DNA of 28,696 bases from Ruminococcaceae bacterium UBA5413 (lineage in GTDB: Bacteria; Bacillota; Clostridia; Oscillospirales; Acutalibacteraceae): positions 1 to 28,696 of the forward strand of contig DHNP01000004.1 of NCBI GenBank assembly GCA_002409585.1. Reading direction: 5' to 3'. The notes under the pieces were generated by a model, which did not search any database, was not told the DNA's origin, and worked only from the letters and a program-made list of their open reading frames with translations. The position numbers and the translations under genes were made by a program. Below are positions 1-7,125 of the stretch, in pieces. Numbering within the stretch: the first letter of the stretch is position 1; each line of letters begins with the position of its first letter.

Positions 1-30
1 GCCCTGCGCTCCCAGCTGAGCTAATACCCC
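1..30 (-). tRNA. 5' part of a tRNA gene, cut by the left edge of the window
   Basis: On the minus strand the first 30 bases read as the start of a tRNA. The 5' acceptor strand is GGGGTAT, followed by TA at positions 8-9, D-stem GCTC and D-loop AGCTGGGA with the conserved A14, G18-G19 and A21. The 3' D-stem strand is GCGC, then A26. The anticodon, T-arm and 3' end lie outside the window, so the amino acid cannot be assigned. A GGGG start is common in tRNA-Ala, but that is only a guess. In this register the D-stem has one U-C mismatch (positions 12-23). A good minus-strand promoter lies 25 bases upstream, which supports a real gene. Confidence 0.75.
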
Positions 31-54
31 ATGCGTTTTTTAAACAGCTTTATA

Positions 55-83
55 ATAATAGCATACCAGGCTGGAAAAATCAA
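55..83 (-). promoter_or_regulatory. Sigma-A-type promoter for the minus-strand tRNA
   Basis: Read on the minus strand there is a TTGATT -35 box (83-78), a 17-base spacer and a TATTAT -10 box (60-55). Transcription would begin near position 48, giving a 5' leader of about 18 bases before the tRNA at position 30. Spacing and orientation fit the tRNA well. Confidence 0.6.
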
Positions 84-156
84 TACCAAACCGTAAAAAA
101 ATAATACAAAAGTCTGTGCCCGTTCTTAACTCGGCGCGTAAGGACTTAAGACATGC

Positions 157-186
157 TTGCCAATACTTATATTGTTATGGTATACT
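157..186 (+). promoter_or_regulatory. Sigma-A-type promoter for the pseudokinase gene
   Basis: The -35 box TTGCCA (157-162) and -10 box TATACT (181-186) are separated by 18 bases, each one mismatch from consensus. The predicted start near 193 leaves an A/T-rich leader of about 94 bases before the ATG at 287. It diverges from the tRNA promoter, so the 100 or so bases between hold the control region for both. Confidence 0.6.
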
Positions 187-286
187 GGGTAAATACATAA
201 TATAAAGTAAAAACAGACAATAATAACATAAATAGCTTTCCGGCATTTATATATGTTGTAAGATAACCGTATCGCGAGGTGACAGT

Positions 287-1951
287 ATGGCTGCTTTTGA
301 CAACTTGTGCATGAATTGCATGGCCGATATAGGAGAAAATACGAAATGCCCGTACTGTGGCTTTCAAAAAAATAAACGGCAGACTGAAAACGCTTTACCG
401 TTCAGGTCGCTTCTCAAAGGCAGGTACGTGGCCGGCCGAGTAAAAAAAATAAACGGCGAGGGCTTTACGTATATTGCCTACGACACCGAGCGCGACGTCC
501 CCGTGGAGCTGCACGAGTTTTTTCCGCAGTCGCTGTCGTACCGCGACGGTGAAACCGGTGATATACGTATAACCGGCGGAAAAGAAGTTGAGTTTGACAG
601 ATGCTTTACAAAATTTATTAATAACGCGAATAAAATAAATAAACTGCAGGACGTCGAAGCCATTACGCATGTAACCGACGTTTTCGAAGCAAACCACACG
701 GCATACGCTGCCTTTGAGTGGGTAGAGCACGTGACGCTGCGCTATTTTACGGAGCACAGCGGGGGAAAACTTGGCTGGAACGCCGTGCGCAGGCTGTTTA
801 TGCCTGTGCTTTCGGCGCTGTGCCTCCTGCACGGCCACGGCATAAGCCACCTCGGCATCTCACCTGACACGCTTTTCATAACCGGCGACGGCCAGATGGT
901 GCTTTCGGGGTTTGCGATAGACTCAGTTCGCTGCGCCCAGCCGCAGTCCGCGCCCGACCTGGTGCCCGGCTTTGCCGCGATAGAGCAGTATGTCGCCGGT
1001 TCTACGCCGGGCGAGCCTACGGACGTTTACAGCTTTGCCGCTTCAATGCTTTTCGCGCTTACGGGCAGACCGCCGGCGGACTCAAAAAAGCGCCGCGCGA
1101 ATTCACGCCTGCCGATATCAAACTCTGTTTTGCGTACATTGCCTGAAAATGCCGTTACGGCTTTGGCCGACGCGCTTCAAGTTTCACCCGAAAACAGGAC
1201 GCAGACGTTTGTAAGGCTTAAAACGGAGCTTCTTGCCGAAACGGGTAAGAAAGCGCCCGAAAGCCGCCGGGACGCGGGCGTACCCACCGCGAAAGGGCAA
1301 AAGCGTAAACGCAGAAAAGAAGTGCCTAATTTTGTATGGGTGCTGTCTTCCTGCATCATAATGCTTGCCGTTTTCGCTGTAATAGGATTTTTTTGGGCGG
1401 CAAATTATCATAACGGCGCTCAGGAGCAGCGGCAGTCCGACGCGGAGGTGGTTTCAGCCGCTGCTTCTTCCGCAACGGCTTCCGGCGGCCTTACGGCTGC
1501 GTCAGGCGGCACCATATCGGCGCCGGACCTTGTGGGGCAGAACTATAACAAGCTGGTCTCGTCGTCTTCTGCATCATCAGGCGCGGCCGACTACCAGGTG
1601 CTCCTTTCGTCTAAGCAGTTCAGCGACACTATGCCCGAGGGATGCATAATTTCGCAGGACCCGCTTCCAAACTCTGAAATGTCAAAGGGAACCGCAGTGG
1701 TCGTTGTGGTAAGCGAAGGGGCGGCAGTGAGGACTTTGCCGGCCGTAACGGGGAAAACGCTTTCGGAGGCTTCCGCTTTGGTAACAGCGGAGGGGTTCGT
1801 CCCGACAAAGGACGAAGAGTACAGCGAGACTGTGCCGAAAGGGTATGCCGTAGGGTATAAGGACGTAAAGGAAGGCGATGAAAAGCCGTACGGTTCGCAG
1901 GTCGTCATTGTCGTGAGCAAAGGCCCCGCCGAAACTGAAAGCACCGGCTGA
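287..1951 (+). CDS. Zinc-ribbon PASTA membrane pseudokinase (Ser/Thr kinase fold, catalytic residues lost)
   Basis: This 554-residue protein has three recognisable parts. A zinc ribbon uses Cys8, Cys11, Cys21 and Cys24. A Ser/Thr kinase-like domain spans about 42-315. After a basic stretch (KRKRRK near 339-344) comes one membrane helix (about 349-373), then an Ser/Ala-rich linker and two PASTA domains (about 410-478 and 479-548) outside the cell. Aligned with related kinases (VAIKEYFP, HRDISPDN, LLDFGAA), it reads VELHEFFP, HLGISPDT and VLSGFAI. The ATP-binding Lys is therefore His76, the HRD Asp is Gly190, the metal-binding Asn is Thr195 and the DFG Asp is Gly208. The glycine loop is also degraded. 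I infer a non-catalytic scaffold or sensor for cell-wall fragments, which PASTA domains bind in PrkC. The start is supported by GAGGTGA at 276-282. The gene is probably monocistronic. Confidence 0.9.
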   Translation: MAAFDNLCMNCMADIGENTKCPYCGFQKNKRQTENALPFRSLLKGRYVAGRVKKINGEGFTYIAYDTERDVPVELHEFFPQSLSYRDGETGDIRITGGKEVEFDRCFTKFINNANKINKLQDVEAITHVTDVFEANHTAYAAFEWVEHVTLRYFTEHSGGKLGWNAVRRLFMPVLSALCLLHGHGISHLGISPDTLFITGDGQMVLSGFAIDSVRCAQPQSAPDLVPGFAAIEQYVAGSTPGEPTDVYSFAASMLFALTGRPPADSKKRRANSRLPISNSVLRTLPENAVTALADALQVSPENRTQTFVRLKTELLAETGKKAPESRRDAGVPTAKGQKRKRRKEVPNFVWVLSSCIIMLAVFAVIGFFWAANYHNGAQEQRQSDAEVVSAAASSATASGGLTAASGGTISAPDLVGQNYNKLVSSSSASSGAADYQVLLSSKQFSDTMPEGCIISQDPLPNSEMSKGTAVVVVVSEGAAVRTLPAVTGKTLSEASALVTAEGFVPTKDEEYSETVPKGYAVGYKDVKEGDEKPYGSQVVIVVSKGPAETESTG

Positions 1952-1980
1952 TGCGCTTTAGCCGTGCGTTTATACAAATT

Positions 1981-2008
1981 GTCCGCCGCGGGACGGCTTT
2001 ATTGTTAT
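1981..2008 (+). terminator. Weak candidate terminator after the pseudokinase gene
   Basis: A short hairpin, GCCG (1985-1988) with CGGC (1994-1997) around a five-base loop, is followed by an interrupted T-rich run, TTTATTGTTATT. An alternative stem pairs GTCC (1981-1984) with GGAC (1991-1994). The stem is only four pairs and the T run is broken, so termination here is uncertain. Confidence 0.3.
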
Positions 2009-2036
2009 TGCAAAATATTATAACGGGTATTATAAT
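2008..2036 (+). promoter_or_regulatory. Sigma-A-type promoter for the DUF1858-trmK-nif3-rqcH group
   Basis: A perfect TATAAT -10 box (2031-2036) lies 17 bases downstream of TTGCAA (2008-2013). Transcription near 2043 leaves a leader of about 54 bases before the GTG at 2097. It is the only convincing promoter seen before the four tightly spaced genes that follow. Confidence 0.6.
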
Positions 2037-2096
2037 ATATACTTGTAGATGTATATCAATTTGTAAGTACAGTTAATTAAAACGGAGGAAAAAAGC

Positions 2097-2300
2097 GTGA
2101 TAACAAAAACTTCAACTATCGGTGAAATACTCGATCTGGATGAAAGCACCGCACAGTTTTTTATGGAAATGGGTATGTTCTGCTTCGGCTGTCCCGCGGC
2201 GCGCGAGGAGTCGCTTGAGGAGGCCTGCGCCGTCCACGGCGTGGATTCCGATGAAATGGTGCAGAGGATAAATGAGCATCTCGCCGTTAAAAGGCAGTGA
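2097..2300 (+). CDS. DUF1858 small redox-type protein with a CxxC motif
   Basis: This 67-residue protein resembles the DUF1858 family, called the hybrid-cluster-protein-associated redox disulfide domain. It is also related to the N-terminal domain of the ScdA/RIC iron-sulfur repair proteins. Family hallmarks are the opening segment (TIGEILDLD), the helix ending in MEMGM, and CFGCP, whose two Cys residues (about 26 and 29) could form a disulfide or bind a metal. No other domain is fused to it. The GTG start is set by GGAGG at 2084-2088, eight bases upstream. It overlaps or abuts trmK and probably shares its transcript. The precise function of stand-alone members is unknown. A redox or Fe-S-related role is inferred. 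Confidence 0.8.
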   Translation: MITKTSTIGEILDLDESTAQFFMEMGMFCFGCPAAREESLEEACAVHGVDSDEMVQRINEHLAVKRQ

Positions 2301-2304
2301 TAGC

Positions 2305-2988
2305 GTGCGCATGGTATCTTTAGGCAGCCGGCTGCTTTTGTGCGCTTCTATGGTGCGCCGTTCAAGCAGGGCCGCGGACATAGGCACAGACCATGCCTAC
2401 CTGCCTATATACCTTGTGCAGAACGGGCTTGTATCCTCGGTTATCGCTTCGGACGTGCGTGAAAAGCCGCTTAAAACAGCCGCAAGGAACATCAGACGTT
2501 TTAAAAGTGATATCATTACGGTAAGGCTTTCCGACGGCCTCTCGAATATCCTGCCGGATGAGGCAGATGATATAATCATAGCCGGCATGGGCGGGAAAAG
2601 TATAATAAATATAATAAAAAACGCTCCGTGGCTTAAGGACAGGTCAAAGCATTTGATAATCCAGCCTATGACTTCGGAGCCTGAGCTTCGTTTATTTTTG
2701 TCTCAAAACGGTTTTGCCGTTAAAAAAGAAATGGCCGCAGCGGAGGACAGGCACGTTTATACGGCTATGCTTGCAGCTTTCGGGCCTGAAAATATCCAAA
2801 CCGGCGAGATATTCCCTTACGTAGGTAAAGTAAAGCCTGACACGCGCGCAAACAGGGCGTATATCGCTAAACAGCTGCACAGGCTGCAAAAACGCGCGGA
2901 CGGCCTTCGAGTTTCCGGCAGCCTGCCTGAAGCTGAAAAAGCGGAAAAAATAATTTCGGAAATCAATAAATTACGGGGTGGTGTTTAA
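2305..2988 (+). CDS. trmK: tRNA (adenine-22-N1)-methyltransferase TrmK
   Basis: TrmK uses S-adenosylmethionine to methylate N1 of A22 in the D-loop of bacterial tRNAs. The class I methyltransferase signature is clear: ADIGTDHAYLPIYL near the N-terminus matches motif I, and IIIAGMGGKSI is the hallmark IAGMGG segment. LIIQPM follows, as in Bacillus YqfN. The C-terminal third is a helical coiled-coil-like tail, as expected. Three starts are possible: an ATG at 2272 inside the upstream gene, GTG at 2305 and ATG at 2311. I prefer 2305 because an AGG at 2292-2294 sits about ten bases before it and the N-terminus then matches family length; 2311 is nearly as good. The next gene, Nif3-like, follows directly, a conserved Firmicutes pairing (yqfN-yqfO). 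Confidence 0.93.
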   Translation: MRMVSLGSRLLLCASMVRRSSRAADIGTDHAYLPIYLVQNGLVSSVIASDVREKPLKTAARNIRRFKSDIITVRLSDGLSNILPDEADDIIIAGMGGKSIINIIKNAPWLKDRSKHLIIQPMTSEPELRLFLSQNGFAVKKEMAAAEDRHVYTAMLAAFGPENIQTGEIFPYVGKVKPDTRANRAYIAKQLHRLQKRADGLRVSGSLPEAEKAEKIISEINKLRGGV

Positions 2989-2989
2989 C

Positions 2990-3760
2990 TTGAGTACCGT
3001 ACATGATATTTACGTGTTTATAGACGGTTTCGCGCCGTTTAAGACAGCTATGGACTTCGACAATCCGGGCTTGCTTGTCGGGAGCGGAGGCACCGCCGTA
3101 AAAACAGCGCTCCTTTCGCTTGACATTACGCCGGATGTGGTGGACGAGGCCGCGCTTCTCGGCGCGCAGCTTATTATAAGCCACCATCCGGTTATTTTTA
3201 ACCCACTTAAGGAGCTTGTCCCCGGGACAGCGCCTTTTATGCTTGTAAAGGCCGGCATAGCGGCTGTCTGCGCCCATACAAACCTTGACATGGCGCCTGG
3301 CGGGGTGAACGACTGCCTTGCCGCACGGCTTAAGCTTAAAAATATAAAACCGCTTGTTCTGTCGCAGAATTCCGGCCTGCCCGAAGCTTTGTACGGCGAA
3401 ACAGCGTGCGCCTTTGAGCCTGATGAATTTGCGGGCTTTGTTAAGCAGTCGCTTAGCTGCGGCGGCCTTTCCTACACCGACGGCGGCAGTAAAATAACAA
3501 AGGTCGGCCTGTGCGGCGGAGGCGGCGCCGACATGGTTTACGATGCCGCCGCGCGCGGCTGCCAGGCTTTTGTCACAGGGGAAAGCAAACACAACATTTT
3601 AATAGACGCCTGCAGGTTAGGTGTAACCTTTGTGGATGCGGGCCATTTTTACACTGAAGACGTTGTCATTGAGCCGCTTATGAATAAACTGAAAAAGCAG
3701 TTCACGGACGTTAATTTTATCAAGTCAAAACGGATGCGGTGCCCCGTGAAATTCATATGA
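2990..3760 (+). CDS. Nif3-like dinuclear metal centre protein (YqfO family)
   Basis: Nif3 proteins form toroidal hexamers with a two-metal site. Their cellular role is not settled, although some members are annotated as GTP cyclohydrolase I type 2. The metal-binding motifs are present: ISHHPVIF (His65, His66), CAHTNLD and the C-terminal GHFYTED with His and Glu near residues 218-222. At 256 residues this is the short form. It lacks the PII-like insert that makes Bacillus YqfO about 370 residues long. I choose the TTG at 2990 because GGGGTGG ends about eight bases before it and the product begins like other family members (STVHDIYVFIDGFAP). The GTG at 2978 would overlap trmK and has no better site. 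One base separates it from the trmK stop. Confidence 0.9.
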   Translation: MSTVHDIYVFIDGFAPFKTAMDFDNPGLLVGSGGTAVKTALLSLDITPDVVDEAALLGAQLIISHHPVIFNPLKELVPGTAPFMLVKAGIAAVCAHTNLDMAPGGVNDCLAARLKLKNIKPLVLSQNSGLPEALYGETACAFEPDEFAGFVKQSLSCGGLSYTDGGSKITKVGLCGGGGADMVYDAAARGCQAFVTGESKHNILIDACRLGVTFVDAGHFYTEDVVIEPLMNKLKKQFTDVNFIKSKRMRCPVKFI

Positions 3761-3782
3761 TTTTTAGGGGGTATGATTAATA

Positions 3783-5528
3783 ATGGCTTTGGACGGGATG
3801 TTCCTGCATCACTTGAAAAAAGAAATAGAGGGCGGCGCCATCGGCACACGTGTAGACAGGATATACCAGCCGGGGAAGGAAGAACTTGTTTTTGTACTGC
3901 GTTCACAGTCGGGCTGCCGCAGGCTGTTCCTTTCGGCACGTGCCGGCGGGGCGCGCATAAACTTTACGCTTTCTTCGCCCGAAAACCCGAAACAGCCGCC
4001 TATGTTCTGCATGCTGCTGAGAAAGCACCTTTCAGGTGCGAGGCTTTCAGCCGTCAGGCAGCCTGAACTTGAGCGCATGCTTATACTTGACTTCGACACC
4101 GTAAACGACTTCGGCGACAGGGTGACAAAGTCGCTTGCCGCAGAAATCATGGGAAAGTACAGCAATATAATCCTTATAGATGAAAATGGTAAAATAATCG
4201 ATGCCATAAAACGCGTGGACGCGGGTATGAGCTCCGAACGTCTTGTGCTGCCCGGGCTTGCGTACAAAATGCCGCCTCCGCAGGGTAAGGTCTGCCTGCT
4301 TTCGTCAGATGCAGGCAGCATAGCAGAGCGGATAAAAAGCATACCGTCGGATATGAAACTTCCTAAAGCCCTCCTTTCGGCCACGCAGGGCATTTCACCT
4401 GTTGTATGCCGCGAATTGCAGTACATAACAGGCAGGGGATCGGAGCTTGACGTGCGCGGGATGGATGAAGCGCAGTTTGAAAGGCTCGGCTTTTTTTTAG
4501 GGCGGCTTGCTGAAACAGTGCGGTCATGCAGCGGCGTACCGTATATGGCGGTCGATGCCGCAACGAAAAAGCCGCTTGATTTTTCATTTATAAATATGCT
4601 GCAGTACGGGAGCGGCGCTGCCGTAAGCCGGAAAGAAAGCTTTTCCGAGCTGCTTGAGGAGTTTTACAACGGGCGCGACAGCATGGCGCGTATGCGCTCA
4701 AGGGCGCAGAACCTGCTGCGCGTGCTTACAACGGCTTCCGAAAGGCTTAGCCGTAAAATAAACGCGCAGTCGGCCGAGCTTAAAAACTGCTCTAAGCGCG
4801 GCGACTACCGCAAGCTGGGCGACCTGATAAACGCAAATATATATAACCTGAAAAAAGGGCAGAACGAAGCTGAGGTAGAGGATTATTACGATCCTTTGCT
4901 GCCAAAGGTAAATATAAAGCTTGACCCTCTGCTTACTCCGGCGCAGAATGCGCAGAAATATTATAAAGAATACAGGAAAGCCAAGACCGCCGAGAATGTT
5001 CTGCGGGTGCAGATTGAAAAGGCAAGGGGCGAGCTTGAGTATATAGACACTGTTTTTGACGAGCTGAGCCGTGCCGGAAGCGAAAACGACCTTGCGGAGA
5101 TACGCGATGAACTCAAAGGGCAGGGCTATATCCGCGCGGTGGGTGCCGGCGCGCGCCGCGCTAAAAAAGCGCCTGCGCAGAAGCCGATGGAGTTTGTGTC
5201 GTCAGACGGCTTTACAATTTTAGTAGGGCGTAATAACTGCCAAAACGATATACTTACGTTAAAGCGCGCGGGAAAAGACGACATTTGGTTCCATACGAAA
5301 AATATTCCCGGCTCGCATGTCATACTTTTATCCGACGGGCGCGAAGCGACGAAGGAAGCCGTAAACGAAGCCGCGCGCCTTGCGGCGCGCTTCAGCAGGG
5401 GCAAAGGCTCTTCAAACGTGCCGGTTGACTACACAAAAGTAAGAAATGTAAGCAAACCTCGGGGCGCTAAGCCCGGCATGGTTATTTACGTTAAAAACAA
5501 AACGGTTTTTGTTTCACCTCAGAATTAG
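3783..5528 (+). CDS. rqcH: RqcH, ribosome-associated quality control protein (NFACT/FbpA family)
   Basis: RqcH binds 50S subunits carrying stalled nascent chains and recruits tRNA-Ala to add C-terminal alanine tails that mark the peptide for degradation. Older annotations call the family fibronectin-binding protein A. The product has 581 residues, close to the Bacillus protein. It contains an NFACT-N domain with PPMFCMLLRKHL and EIMGKYSNIIL, and a helical middle region rich in charged residues with NIYNLKKGQNEAEVEDYYD. The NFACT-R domain near the C-terminus carries DDIWFHTKNIPGSHVIL and ends KPGMVIYVKNKTVFV. Start ATG at 3783 follows TTAGGGGG at about 3763-3770. It lies 22 bases after the Nif3-like gene, so co-transcription is likely. 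This links tRNA modification and ribosome rescue in one unit. Confidence 0.93.
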   Translation: MALDGMFLHHLKKEIEGGAIGTRVDRIYQPGKEELVFVLRSQSGCRRLFLSARAGGARINFTLSSPENPKQPPMFCMLLRKHLSGARLSAVRQPELERMLILDFDTVNDFGDRVTKSLAAEIMGKYSNIILIDENGKIIDAIKRVDAGMSSERLVLPGLAYKMPPPQGKVCLLSSDAGSIAERIKSIPSDMKLPKALLSATQGISPVVCRELQYITGRGSELDVRGMDEAQFERLGFFLGRLAETVRSCSGVPYMAVDAATKKPLDFSFINMLQYGSGAAVSRKESFSELLEEFYNGRDSMARMRSRAQNLLRVLTTASERLSRKINAQSAELKNCSKRGDYRKLGDLINANIYNLKKGQNEAEVEDYYDPLLPKVNIKLDPLLTPAQNAQKYYKEYRKAKTAENVLRVQIEKARGELEYIDTVFDELSRAGSENDLAEIRDELKGQGYIRAVGAGARRAKKAPAQKPMEFVSSDGFTILVGRNNCQNDILTLKRAGKDDIWFHTKNIPGSHVILLSDGREATKEAVNEAARLAARFSRGKGSSNVPVDYTKVRNVSKPRGAKPGMVIYVKNKTVFVSPQN

Positions 5529-5555
5529 CCGAATTTCTTTTATAAATGCTTTTTA

Positions 5556-5561
5556 TATAAT
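5556..5561 (+). promoter_or_regulatory. Possible -10 box before the polysaccharide operon
   Basis: A perfect TATAAT occurs in the 52-base gap between rqcH and the polymerase gene, 19 bases before the ATG at 5581. No good -35 box sits at the right distance (the best is TTTCTT at 5534-5539). The polysaccharide genes could equally be read through from rqcH, since no terminator is visible. Confidence 0.3.
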
Positions 5562-5580
5562 CATTAACGGGAGAAAAATA

Positions 5581-7125
5581 ATGGCCTGTTTTAAAGTCAA
5601 AAGCACACTCAGGAACACCGTGCTGTTCGGGCTTGCGCTCACGGCGATTGCGGCGGCCGGCATACCGGCGGTTGCGGGCGCCGGTTCGTTTGAAACGGCG
5701 TGCGACATGATGTTTTTCGCTAATATTCTTCTTAATATAGCAATTATAACCGACCTTCTCTGCAATATACGGCGGGATTTCCCGCTTTTAATGTTTGTAT
5801 GCTCGTTCGACGTCCTCCTTTTAGGGCGCGTATACGTTTCTTTTTTAGGGCACCATTCCGACCTGCTGTATTACCTTGAGGCCGACAATTACGGGAACCT
5901 TTACAAGGCGCTGCAGGTAGTAACCATTTCGCTTTTAGCTGTTTATGCTGCGTACAAGCTTGCCGCGCCTTTCTTCTCAAAACGTGAGCATTTGCTTAAA
6001 AGCGACGGGCTCAGGGCGTTCCCGCAGAAGGACTACGTACCGGTTGTAAGGCAGCTTAGCGTTATAGTCCTGCTTGTAAGTTCGCTTGCGTATTTTTATA
6101 TCTTGCTTGCGGCTATAATGAACGTTTTAAAGAACGGGTATTTAGGCTCTTTTACGCAGAAAGCGCAGAGCATACCGACGGTCATAAGCAGGCTCTCCAT
6201 GTTTTTTCCACCGTCGTTCGCTGTCTTTCTCGCGACTATGCCTGACAAAAAGCAGATGCGCTTTCCTTTTGCCGTTTACATCATTTACATGTTCGTGTCG
6301 CTTCTTACTGGGCGCAGGAACACTTTCGTGTGCGAAGCTTTTATGATAATCATTTATTTTGTCCTTCGCGACAACCTGCTTGAGAAGGACAGGCGCGTTT
6401 TTAAAAAGCGCTCCGTCGTGCTTGCCCTGGTTTTACTCATACCTGTTGTTTACCTTTTACAGATTTTTGCGGAAGTGCGCACGGGGTTTTTCGACCCTAA
6501 AAAAAGTTTCGGCTATATAATGATGAACTTTTTCAATTCGCAGGGCGCGACCTTCCGTGTAGTCATACAGACTGTTAACAGGTGGGACTTTTTTAACCAT
6601 AATGTTTCGTATAAGTTCCTTTACTACCCTTTTGAACTTTTTGTACACAACAATGTAGTCACGCGTAACTTGTTTGGGTTAAGCCCTATAATAGAAGTGC
6701 AGACGCCGCTTTTCGCGCGTACTACCCATAACTTTGCCCACGCGCTTACTTACATGGTTGACCGCAGCAGGTACATTGCCGGCGGCGGCTTCGGCACTTC
6801 TTTTGTCGCCGAAGCGTACGTCGCCTACGGCATGCCGGGGGTTGTTGCAGTAAGCGCGCTTATAGGCGTTATTTTCCGTTTCTTTTCTTCCATGCTTTCA
6901 CGTTCATGGGTAGTAGTCGCCATTAGCCTTCTCGCCGTAAAGGATCTCGTGTACATTCCGCGCAGCTTTGCCTTCCTGTGGGTTACAGATGTTTTTAACA
7001 TAACTTATTTATGCTTTTTCATGGCGCTTTACATTGTTGCGCTTTTTACCGTTAAACGCGGCACGCACGTAAGGCGGGTTAACGGTACAGGTAAAGAAAC
7101 GGCAGTTTCTGGGGAAGCGCCTTGA
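5581..7125 (+). CDS. O-antigen/exopolysaccharide polymerase, Wzy-like integral membrane protein
   Basis: The 514-residue product is highly hydrophobic, with roughly eleven to twelve predicted membrane helices. It has a large extracytoplasmic loop after residue 290 or so (ending in HNFAHALTYMVDRSRY). The motif GGGFGTSFVAEAYVAYGMPG in its C-terminal part is typical of Wzy-type polymerases (O-ag_pol_Wzy family), which join lipid-linked repeat units outside the membrane. LTGRRNTF in the middle also fits. The ATG at 5581 follows CGGGAGAA at 5568-5575. An upstream in-frame ATG at 5509 lies inside rqcH and lacks support. The stop overlaps the next gene's TTG start by four bases. Substrate identity cannot be read from sequence. 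Confidence 0.85.
   Translation: MACFKVKSTLRNTVLFGLALTAIAAAGIPAVAGAGSFETACDMMFFANILLNIAIITDLLCNIRRDFPLLMFVCSFDVLLLGRVYVSFLGHHSDLLYYLEADNYGNLYKALQVVTISLLAVYAAYKLAAPFFSKREHLLKSDGLRAFPQKDYVPVVRQLSVIVLLVSSLAYFYILLAAIMNVLKNGYLGSFTQKAQSIPTVISRLSMFFPPSFAVFLATMPDKKQMRFPFAVYIIYMFVSLLTGRRNTFVCEAFMIIIYFVLRDNLLEKDRRVFKKRSVVLALVLLIPVVYLLQIFAEVRTGFFDPKKSFGYIMMNFFNSQGATFRVVIQTVNRWDFFNHNVSYKFLYYPFELFVHNNVVTRNLFGLSPIIEVQTPLFARTTHNFAHALTYMVDRSRYIAGGGFGTSFVAEAYVAYGMPGVVAVSALIGVIFRFFSSMLSRSWVVVAISLLAVKDLVYIPRSFAFLWVTDVFNITYLCFFMALYIVALFTVKRGTHVRRVNGTGKETAVSGEAP

Noticed and set aside
2963..3592. Minus-strand open frame (209 codons) opposite the Nif3-like gene
   Set aside because: The + strand frame carries clear metal-binding motifs of a known family. 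The antisense product has no family features and arises from codon bias.
3809..4426. Minus-strand open frame (205 codons) opposite rqcH
   Set aside because: It lies wholly within the confident rqcH coding region, with no motif or initiation signal.
5509..5580. N-terminal extension of the Wzy-like polymerase from an ATG inside rqcH
   Set aside because: There is no ribosome site, and the extension is not like the family. The ATG at 5581 has CGGGAGAA in place.
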